Part shown: one piece after another, positions 1-5,146 of the stretch
Layout of the letters: every line of letters begins with the position of its first letter
How positions within the stretch are numbered: the stretch's first letter is position 1
Assembly (NCBI GenBank): GCA_002428445.1
Contig: DIWJ01000047.1
Location: 1 to 9,921 of the forward strand
Direction of reading: 5' to 3'
DNA: 9,921 nucleotides
From: Syntrophaceae bacterium UBA6109
GTDB taxonomy: Bacteria; Desulfobacterota; Syntrophia; Syntrophales; UBA6109
Program-made: the position numbers and the translations under genes
Notes under the pieces: model-generated
The model's input: only the letters and a program-made list of their open reading frames with translations
Told to the model about the DNA's origin: nothing
Database searches by the model: none

Positions 1-39
1 GTAAACAACGCTACTTTATCTCACAGATCATGCTTTTAT

Positions 40-153
40 TTTTCACTCCCGAGAAGTTAGAATACATGTCCGGGAAGTTCATCACTCCAAAGCATGGCAC
101 GGCTTGTTGAATGTTCTTTCGCATGATCGTTCTCGTGCAGTAGGGAGTGAAAA
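40..153. repeat. Long-range 11-bp inverted repeat bounding a 114-bp segment
   Basis: TTTTCACTCCC at 40-50 is the exact reverse complement of GGGAGTGAAAA at 143-153. Just inside, GAGAA (51-55) can pair with TTCTC (130-134), with the eight bases 135-142 left over on the right arm. No target-site duplication is visible beside the arms and no transposase is present. Possible explanations are the ends of a MITE-like element, a structured RNA or DNA site, or chance. The match is seen directly in the sequence; any function is unproven. Confidence 0.35.
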
Positions 154-271
154 GCGTCTACACAAGCTCGTCTGATGTAAATCTCGCTTTCAATAAACTA
201 TCAGTGACGTCGCTGAACAAACGGCGGTATTGATAAGCAGGTGGACCCAATATCGCGCTGCCATGAAAATC

Positions 272-311
272 AAGGGGAGCAGCCGGTTACTGGTTAGCCC
301 CTTTCTTGTTT
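272..311 (+). terminator. Possible hairpin with T-rich tail
   Basis: AAGGGG (272-277) pairs with CCCCTT (298-303). Inside, CAG (280-282) can pair with CTG (290-292) around a seven-base loop. The 3' side runs into TTTCTTGTTT (302-311), which resembles an intrinsic terminator or attenuator on the plus strand. The stem is interrupted by an asymmetric internal loop, so termination may be weak. It lies 37 bases before the start codon at 349. Confidence 0.28.
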
Positions 312-312
312 G

Positions 313-329
313 CGGTCGAGGGGCGACCG
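313..329. other. Perfect 6-bp hairpin in the leader of the small gene
   Basis: CGGTCG (313-318) and CGACCG (324-329) form a perfect stem with an AGGGG loop, 19 bases upstream of the ATG at 349. It could influence ribosome access to the purine-rich GAAGAGAAG before the start codon, or could be incidental in GC-rich sequence. Confidence 0.3.
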
Positions 330-348
330 GCTGCCCGAAGAGAAGACG

Positions 349-609
349 ATGGATAAGAAGGAAGATGCACGATACGAAAAAATCCTGGTCGAGTGCCACA
401 GCGGTTACAAGGTCGATGAGTATCCGGTTGCTTTTACGTTCCAGGGAAAACGCCTGGTTGTTTCAGAGATTACGGATCGCTGGTATGAAGGAGGAGCAGA
501 TCCCGAGAGGCCTGTCATCGATTATTTCAAGATCAAGACCAGTGAAGGCAAGGTTCTGATTCTCATGCACGCCCGTTCCCTGGATGAATGGTTCGTCCGT
601 TATCCTTAG
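349..609 (+). CDS. Small conserved hypothetical protein (86 aa)
   Basis: The 86-residue product is soluble, with no signal peptide or membrane segment. Its middle holds a VECHSGYKVDEYPVAF-like stretch (residues 13-28), then ITDRWYEGG and DYFKIKTSEGKVLILMH. From memory this pattern resembles short hypothetical proteins of Deltaproteobacteria that share an 'ECxSGYKxxExPxxF ... DRWY ... DYFKVR ... ILxH' layout; I know no experimentally assigned function. I chose ATG 349 rather than the in-frame TTG at 310 because the conserved-looking part begins soon after the ATG, residues encoded by 310-348 look like translated leader, and the leader hairpin at 313-329 lies there. The purine-rich GAAGAGAAG just upstream is only a modest ribosome site. 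It faces the SDR gene convergently and is not in an operon visible here. Confidence 0.72.
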   Translation: MDKKEDARYEKILVECHSGYKVDEYPVAFTFQGKRLVVSEITDRWYEGGADPERPVIDYFKIKTSEGKVLILMHARSLDEWFVRYP

Positions 610-660
610 GGGGTTTCGGGCGGCGGCGGGGTGCCTTGCCCTGATTGAAGTCTTGTATGA

Positions 661-750
661 CTTGGAGGAAATCAGATCCAAGGCTTTCAGGAAGTGAAGC
701 GTTCAGGATCCGGCAGACCCTCAGGAAATAATCCTGCGCCCCTGCGGCGC
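661..750. terminator. Cluster of three short hairpins between convergent genes
   Basis: Between the small plus-strand gene and the minus-strand SDR gene lie three perfect short stems: CTTGGA/TCCAAG (661-666 with 677-682, ten-base loop), CAGGA/TCCTG (722-726 with 732-736, loop AATAA) and GCGCC/GGCGC (736-740 with 746-750, five-base loop). The last two abut and share base 736. Read on the minus strand, the GC-rich stem is followed by AGGATTATTTCC, only moderately T-rich. The placement fits a bidirectional terminator, but none has a classic run of T, so this is a weak call. Confidence 0.3.
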
Positions 751-769
751 CGTGACCCCGATCCCCGTC

Positions 770-1549
770 CTACCCGATCTCCCCTGCCGTTACCGGGATG
801 CACTGGCCTGAGATGTTCCTCGCATGGTCGCTGCACAGGAAGAGGGCCGTCCAGGCAACGTCTTCCGGGGTGGTCATGCGCTGCAGCGGAAATCGGTCCG
901 TCATCATCTTGCGAAAGGCCTCCTTGCTGATGCCGCGCGCCTGCGCCATGTTCGCAATCACGGCATCGTTGCGTTCGCCGGCAATCGAGGCAGGAACAAC
1001 CGCATTGACCGTGATGTTGTGGCGCCCGAGTTCGACCGCGAGGCCATACGTCATTCCGATCTGCCCCGCCTTGGCCGAACAATAGCCGATCCGGTACGCG
1101 AGCCCGCGCCGCCCCGCCATCGACGAGATGTTTACAATCGCGCCGCGGCCCGCCTGAATCATGGGCGGCACGCAAAATCTGGCGCAGACATAGGAGCTGG
1201 TGAGGCACGAGTTGAGGGTGTATTGCCAGTCGTCCATGAGGTATTCCTGAACGGGCTTGGCCGGTCCGCCGTCGCCGGCATTGTTCACCAGGCAATCGAG
1301 GCGGCCAAACGCGCCGAGCGTCTGCTCCACAAGCCCCCTGACATCGTTTTCACTCGACGCGTCAGCGACGACGGCAATGGCCTCGAACCCGTCGCGGGTG
1401 ATCAGTGAGGCGGTCTCTTCGACCAGATCGCGAGACCGCGCAACGCAGGCGACTTTCGCGCCTTCCTGCGCAAACAGCCGGCTCATCACGAGCCCAACGC
1501 CCCTGCTTGCCCCGGTGATGACTGCAACCCGTCCATCCAGAAGGCCCAT
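770..1549 (-). CDS. Short-chain dehydrogenase/reductase (SDR), FabG-like
   Basis: This 259-residue protein has the length and motif order of classical SDR oxidoreductases. The Rossmann cofactor motif TGASRGVG is at residues 12-19, an acidic D63 follows beta-4 region ADAS, NNAG is at 89-92, the tetrad Asn is probably N113, the catalytic Ser is in NISS (142-143), and the Tyr-x3-Lys pair is Y156/K160 (YCSAK). These support NAD(P)H-dependent oxidoreduction of a carbonyl or alcohol in the cytoplasm. The C-terminus reads ISGQCIPVTAG rather than the ITGQxLxVDGG usual in FabG, so a specialised substrate is more likely than fatty-acid synthesis; the substrate cannot be told. The ATG start is fixed by GGGAGG at 1558-1563, eight bases upstream. 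It is the last minus-strand gene, 98 bases after azlD, and may be transcribed with it or from the candidate promoter at 1586-1614. Confidence 0.93.
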   Translation of the reverse strand: MGLLDGRVAVITGASRGVGLVMSRLFAQEGAKVACVARSRDLVEETASLITRDGFEAIAVVADASSENDVRGLVEQTLGAFGRLDCLVNNAGDGGPAKPVQEYLMDDWQYTLNSCLTSSYVCARFCVPPMIQAGRGAIVNISSMAGRRGLAYRIGYCSAKAGQIGMTYGLAVELGRHNITVNAVVPASIAGERNDAVIANMAQARGISKEAFRKMMTDRFPLQRMTTPEDVAWTALFLCSDHARNISGQCIPVTAGEIG

Positions 1550-1585
1550 CAGCTAATCCTCCCGTTCCTCTGTCTGTTGTCTTGT

Positions 1586-1614
1586 CTTATCATGTCAGAG
1601 AATCCCATTTTGAA
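1586..1614 (-). promoter_or_regulatory. Candidate sigma-70-like promoter for the SDR gene
   Basis: On the minus strand TTCAAA (1614-1609) and GATAAG (1591-1586) lie 17 bases apart, each matching four of six bases of the -35 and -10 consensus. A start near 1579 would give a leader of about 30 bases before the SDR ATG. The -35 element overlaps one copy of the direct repeat in this gap. The match is moderate and could be chance; readthrough from azlD is the alternative. Confidence 0.33.
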
Positions 1615-1656
1615 CAGCCTGCTCTTAAGGACTTTTTCAACAACCTGTCAGGGAAT
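1593..1656. repeat. Two interleaved short direct repeats after azlD
   Basis: TTTTGAACAGCCTG (1608-1621) recurs as TTTTCAACAACCTG (1634-1647), 12 of 14 bases identical at a 26-base offset. TGTCAGAGAAT (1593-1603) recurs as TGTCAGGGAAT (1646-1656), 10 of 11 identical at a 53-base offset. The second pair extends into the last codons of azlD. I associate the TTTTxAACAxCCTG sequence with dispersed intergenic repeats in Deltaproteobacteria, from memory only. It could be repeat-element debris or tandem binding sites at the SDR promoter. Confidence 0.4.
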
Positions 1657-1971
1657 ATACTTCCCGACAATCCAGAAGAGGGCCATTCCGATGACCACGG
1701 TTCCGGCCAGCGAACGGCTCTTCCAGGCGAAGATCAGCGTCGGTATGGAAACCAGCAGCGCCGGCTGAAAAAAGATCAGATGCCGCGGTTCTCCGGCCGT
1801 CACCAGTGCGGGCAGGATCAGGGCGCTCAGGACGGCGGCGGGGATGAAGTCCAGCCATTGCCGCAACTCCTCGGGCAGGGTGCGGCGCGACAGAAAGATC
1901 AGGGGAATCCAGCGCGGCAGATAGGTCACGATTCCCATGCCCAAAACCAGCAACAGGTAATCCGTTTTCAT
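1648..1971 (-). CDS. azlD: AzlD-family branched-chain amino acid exporter small subunit
   Basis: The 107-residue, highly hydrophobic protein has four likely membrane helices (about 5-27, 40-60, 66-83, 88-104) and the family feature TYLPRWIPL followed by LPEELRQWLDFIPAAVLSALILPAL. This is the small partner of AzlC in the LIV-E class of exporters (B. subtilis AzlCD, Corynebacterium BrnFE, E. coli YgaZH), which expel branched-chain amino acids and sometimes methionine from the cytoplasm. Its length is normal for the family. The start codon overlaps the azlC stop as ATGA (1968-1971), and CGGAGGAATC precedes the ATG, so translation is probably coupled to azlC and gives balanced subunits. Substrate assignment is by family only. 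Confidence 0.88.
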   Translation of the reverse strand: MKTDYLLLVLGMGIVTYLPRWIPLIFLSRRTLPEELRQWLDFIPAAVLSALILPALVTAGEPRHLIFFQPALLVSIPTLIFAWKSRSLAGTVVIGMALFWIVGKYIP

Positions 1972-2696
1972 GATTCCTCCGTACGGCTTCGTCTTTTGCC
2001 GGATGCCTTCCGCAGGAAAACGCCGAGCGTCGCGGCGGCCACCGATGCCATCACGATATAGGCATTGCCCGGAAAGAGCAGCGAAAAGGCAACGGCCAGC
2101 AAGCCCGAGAAGACGGCGACCAGGACATAAAGACCGCCGCGAATCTGAAACACCAGCAGGCAGATGAACATGGCGGGAAGCGCGTAATCGATGCCGAAGG
2201 CTCCCGGCGGGATGAACTGTCCGCCGTAGCCCCCGATCATCGTGCTGGCGACCCAGGCCAGATTCGCGGTGTGATTCAACGCCAGCGCCCGCCGCCAATC
2301 CCAGTTCCCGTCGCGGAAACGGGCCATGTTGAGGGCAAAACTCTCGTCGGTCACCCCGTAGGCGAAAAGGGAAAGCCGGCCGCTCCCCAGGCGCTGGAGA
2401 TAAACGGCCAGGGATGAGCTCATCAGCAGGTGCCGGAGATTGACGGTAAAGGTCGTCAGGATGATGGGAAGGATGGCGGAGCCGCTGCCGATCATCGATA
2501 CGGCGATGAATTGTGAACTGCCGGCATAGACGAGAAGCGACATCAGGCCGATCTCCCATAACTCGAGACCGGCATTGTGGGCCAGAACGCCGAAGGCCAG
2601 CCCGATCGGCACGTACCCCAGGCAGATGGGCCATGCCGCTGATGCGCCTTCCTTGAGATGTGAAGAATGCGGTGTCCCGGCGCCTGCGCTGATCAT
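1968..2696 (-). CDS. azlC: AzlC-family branched-chain amino acid exporter large subunit
   Basis: The 242-residue integral membrane protein carries AzlC hallmarks: GYVPIGLAFGVLAHNAGL (residues 27-44), SLLVYAGSSQF (53-63), a conserved NLRHLLMSSSLA (86-97), and YGVTDESFA (113-121). Hydrophobic segments follow to about residue 227, and the tail is basic and charged. With AzlD it should form a proton-motive-force-driven exporter of branched-chain amino acids or analogues. The ATG overlaps the stop of the upstream glycosyltransferase gene as ATGA (2693-2696); GGGAG ten bases upstream lies inside that gene. The overlap argues for translational coupling to a glycosyltransferase, an unusual partner for this exporter. 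No LysR- or Lrp-type regulator, often found beside azlCD, is in the window. Confidence 0.92.
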   Translation of the reverse strand: MISAGAGTPHSSHLKEGASAAWPICLGYVPIGLAFGVLAHNAGLELWEIGLMSLLVYAGSSQFIAVSMIGSGSAILPIILTTFTVNLRHLLMSSSLAVYLQRLGSGRLSLFAYGVTDESFALNMARFRDGNWDWRRALALNHTANLAWVASTMIGGYGGQFIPPGAFGIDYALPAMFICLLVFQIRGGLYVLVAVFSGLLAVAFSLLFPGNAYIVMASVAAATLGVFLRKASGKRRSRTEES

Positions 2697-3694
2697 CCTT
2701 TCTGTGCTCCCGATTGCGGCCCCTGCAGTTCCTCGTCATCGTAATCGAACAGGAGGCAGGGGCCGGCATCCTGCGCGTCGAGGACCAGTGCCTGCAGAAG
2801 CGACGACCAGCCCAGCAGGAAGGGAAGCAGGGCCAGCATGACCGTGCCCGTGGGCGCCGCTATCCCGGTCGCGTAGGATCGCCACCAGGCGACCCCTCCC
2901 CAGACAGATCCCCAGAGCATGGCCAGAAACCCGAAGAGCAGGAGGATGGCGAAAGGCGACAGGCTGCGGAATATGTACTTGTGATAAATCCGGTAGAGGT
3001 AGCCCCGCAGGAGCTTCCAGGGGAAGGTGGCGGCGATGCGCGCGAGCCTCATGGAGGATGCCTCTCCGCCGTACCGCGCCGGCAGGTAGATCTCGGCGAT
3101 CCGGGCCTTCATGATGTTCAGATGGATCAGCATGCTGTTTTCGAAGAAGTACCCCTGGTCCAGCCGCCGGAGATCCAGGCGCTTCAGCATCTTCCTCGTG
3201 ATCATCACGTATCCGTTTTGCGGGTCGAACACGTTCCAGCAGCCGGAAACGAATTTTGTCAGGAAGGTCAGGAGGAGGTTGCCCGCCAGGCGGATGCCCG
3301 GCATCGCGGGCAGTTTCTCCACGTGCCCGAAACGGTTGGCCTTCACATAATCGCACTGAAACCGGACGGCGGCGCGGGCAAAACGGTCCAGGAACCGGGG
3401 GTCCATCTGCCCGTCGGCATCGATCTTGGCAATAAGGCCGGCTTTCAGATCGAGGGCCTCGCGAAAGCCCGTGACCATGGCGCCTCCGACACCGCGATTT
3501 TCACGATGACGAAGAAGACGGATTCTGGGATCGGATATCCTTTCCACGACGGCGGCGGTTCCGTCGGTAGAGGCGTCATCGGCGACGATGATCCAGTCGA
3601 CATAAGGAGGTGTCCGGCGGATCACGCTCCCGATGGATCCCTCCGCCTGATAAGCCGGGATGACGACGGCAATGCTTTGTCCTTCGATGGGCAT
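2693..3694 (-). CDS. Family 2 glycosyltransferase with C-terminal membrane helices
   Basis: The 333-residue protein begins with a GT-A fold: AVVIPAYQAEGSI (residues 9-21), VADDASTDGT (37-46), RGVGGAM (67-73) and the metal-binding IDADGQMDP (91-99, Asp92/Asp94). FDPQNGYVMI (156-165) and YFFENSML (182-189) match the polyprenol-phosphate mannose/glucose synthase-like branch. Two C-terminal helices (about 247-268 and 283-305) should anchor it in the inner membrane, with the catalytic domain in the cytoplasm. The likely role is transfer of a sugar from a nucleotide donor to a lipid carrier; donor and acceptor are unknown. I start at ATG 3694, because GGGAGG (3699-3704) lies just upstream next to the previous stop; a TTG 33 bases further upstream has no such support. 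It sits ten bases after the radical SAM gene and overlaps azlC by four. Confidence 0.9.
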   Translation of the reverse strand: MPIEGQSIAVVIPAYQAEGSIGSVIRRTPPYVDWIIVADDASTDGTAAVVERISDPRIRLLRHRENRGVGGAMVTGFREALDLKAGLIAKIDADGQMDPRFLDRFARAAVRFQCDYVKANRFGHVEKLPAMPGIRLAGNLLLTFLTKFVSGCWNVFDPQNGYVMITRKMLKRLDLRRLDQGYFFENSMLIHLNIMKARIAEIYLPARYGGEASSMRLARIAATFPWKLLRGYLYRIYHKYIFRSLSPFAILLLFGFLAMLWGSVWGGVAWWRSYATGIAAPTGTVMLALLPFLLGWSSLLQALVLDAQDAGPCLLFDYDDEELQGPQSGAQKG

Positions 3695-3698
3695 AGGT

Positions 3699-3704
3699 CC
3701 TCCC
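3699..3704 (-). promoter_or_regulatory. Shine-Dalgarno fixing the GT2 start
   Basis: GGGAGG on the minus strand directly follows the TAA stop of the radical SAM gene and ends four bases before ATG 3694. It decides for this ATG over the in-frame TTG at 3727, which would overlap the preceding gene. The tight stop-SD-start order suggests reinitiation by the same ribosomes. Confidence 0.7.
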
Positions 3705-5126
3705 TTACCGGTTTCCCGGCGCGCCAAAGACGAATGGCAGGCTCTTCATGACCGACAACGCGCGGCGCCAGCCGGTCGACGAAAAGAAGCTCAGAACGTA
3801 GCGCGCTATCGTGCGCGGTCTCAGATAGAAGCGGCGATAGAACTCCCGGTGCTTTTTCAGAAGCGTCTCCGCCGTCAGGCCGCGGGGAACGAAAACGGGA
3901 TTCCACATGTTGAACCGCGACCAGTCCCCGCGCTCCAGTGTGCCGTATTCATCGGCCTTTCGATACTGTTCCGTGCCGGGCAGCGGCGTGTTGATCGTCA
4001 CCACAACATCGTCCAGGGGCATATCGAGGGCAGCGCGAATGGTCTGCTCGATCGTGGCCGCGGTTTCGGCGGGATGGCCGATGATAAAGAATCCCTTCGT
4101 CCGTATTCGCGCCTCGCGGCACCAGCCGATCACCTTCCTCGCCTCCGCAATCGAGATATCCTTCCTGATCAGACGCAGGATGTCTGCGTTCCCCGATTCG
4201 ATCCCGAAGGAGATGTGCCAGCATCCCTGTGCCTTCATGAAGCGGATGGTTTCGAGGTCCACCGTATTGATGCGGCTCATGCAGGTCCAGGGGAAGCGGA
4301 TGCCCTTGCCGTTGAGGATGCGAAAGAGGTCGAAGATGCGCCGGGGGGCGATGGTGAATGTGTCATCCACGAAGGCGATCTCCCGGACGCGGTAGCGCCC
4401 GTGCAGGAGCTCGATTTCGCCGGCGATATTCTCCGGGCTTCGCTGGCGCAAGGTCCGGCCGAAGGATGAATGTCCGCAGAAGGTGCAGCGGTTCGGGCAG
4501 CCGCGGCTCGTGATGATATTGGCCACGGGCAGCTTCATGTAATTGGTGGGAGGCGGGTTGTAGACCGTGAAATCGGGGATCAGGTCGTAGGCGGGGAAGG
4601 GGAGGCTGTCCAGATCCGCGATGAACGGCCGCGGGGGATTGATGACAGGCAGGCCTTCTTCGCGGAAGGCGAGGCCGCGTACTGCGCCCATGGGGCCGCC
4701 GCCGGCGAGCGTATCCAGGAGTTCCGCGAGCGTCTCCTCTCCCTCGCCGTAGACGGCGAATGCGAATTCGGGATGCTTCAGGACGTCTTCCAGTGCGGCC
4801 GTCACGTGGGGGCCGCCGACGGCGATGGGAACCGCGGGCAGGGCAGACCTTATCTCCCGCGCCGTCTCCAGGGCCCGATGAAAGGCGACGGTCGTCGAGC
4901 TCAGGCCGACGAGATCCGGCCGGTACTGCAGCGCCTGCCGGGCGATATCCTTCGCCGTCATCTTCCCGGCTTCACCGTCGATGACGCGGACATCGTGACC
5001 CGCCTTGCGGACAAAAGCGGCAAGGTAATAGACGCCCAGGGGGATCTGCCTCCCCCCGGAGTGCCCGATATCCGACGAATAGCGTTCCTGAAGGGAAATC
5101 GGCGGATAGACAAGCAGAACCTTCAT
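3705..5126 (-). CDS. B12-binding-domain-type radical SAM protein
   Basis: The 473-residue protein has an N-terminal cobalamin-binding-like Rossmann domain (about 1-145: KVLLVYPP at 2-9, LVGLSSTTV at 72-80, VGGPHVTA at 103-110, YGEGE at 126-130) and then a radical SAM core with the [4Fe-4S] cysteines C210, C214 and C217 in SRGCPNRCTFCG. FVDDTF (252-257), GIESGN (308-313) and the GFFIIGHP segment (345-352) are typical of the core barrel. Members of this broad class do methylations, ring closures or rearrangements on lipids, pigments, antibiotics and unknown substrates. The canonical B12 motif DxHxxG is not seen (the place reads IDGEAG), so cobalamin may bind without a protein His ligand, or the domain may be degenerate. 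I start at ATG 5126, with AAGG eight bases upstream, rather than GTG 5135. It begins 20 bases after the TPR gene and ends ten before GT2. Confidence 0.9.
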   Translation of the reverse strand: MKVLLVYPPISLQERYSSDIGHSGGRQIPLGVYYLAAFVRKAGHDVRVIDGEAGKMTAKDIARQALQYRPDLVGLSSTTVAFHRALETAREIRSALPAVPIAVGGPHVTAALEDVLKHPEFAFAVYGEGEETLAELLDTLAGGGPMGAVRGLAFREEGLPVINPPRPFIADLDSLPFPAYDLIPDFTVYNPPPTNYMKLPVANIITSRGCPNRCTFCGHSSFGRTLRQRSPENIAGEIELLHGRYRVREIAFVDDTFTIAPRRIFDLFRILNGKGIRFPWTCMSRINTVDLETIRFMKAQGCWHISFGIESGNADILRLIRKDISIAEARKVIGWCREARIRTKGFFIIGHPAETAATIEQTIRAALDMPLDDVVVTINTPLPGTEQYRKADEYGTLERGDWSRFNMWNPVFVPRGLTAETLLKKHREFYRRFYLRPRTIARYVLSFFSSTGWRRALSVMKSLPFVFGAPGNR

Positions 5127-5146
5127 AAAAGACACCTTGCCCGTGG

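Larger units (their letters stand above)
1..348. other. AT-richer gene-poor region at left edge
   Basis: No gene can be supported here. The first ~230 bases are visibly richer in A/T than the rest of the window. A frame on the plus strand is open from the left edge (position 3) to a TGA at 108-110, 35 codons, with no recognisable motif; an open run that short is expected by chance, so I do not call it a gene fragment. An 11-bp perfect inverted repeat (arms 40-50 and 143-153) and two hairpins (272-303 and 313-329) are listed separately. I searched for a sigma-70-like promoter for the gene at 349 and found nothing convincing. The region could be a remnant of an inserted element or simply a diverged intergenic region. 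Confidence 0.5.

Noticed and set aside
3..110. Plus-strand frame open from the left edge to a TGA, 35 codons
   Set aside because: Too short to distinguish from chance in a six-frame view, and the translation has no recognisable motif; it may be the tail of a gene left of the window, but nothing supports this.
40..153. Integron attC site
   Set aside because: No GTTRRRY/RYYYAAC core pair is present at the arms.
190..399. 69-codon minus-strand frame over the leader of the small gene
   Set aside because: It overlaps the better supported plus-strand gene, has no ribosome site I can see and no recognisable family.
1648..2769. Long minus-strand frame joining azlD to an upstream extension through azlC
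   Set aside because: Only the last 107 codons are AzlD; the upstream part is an Arg-rich out-of-frame reading of azlC. The ATGA overlap at 1968-1971 gives the real start.
2714..3751. 345-codon plus-strand frame opposite the glycosyltransferase
   Set aside because: It is antisense to a gene with clear GT2 motifs and its translation is a low-complexity mix typical of GC-rich shadow frames.
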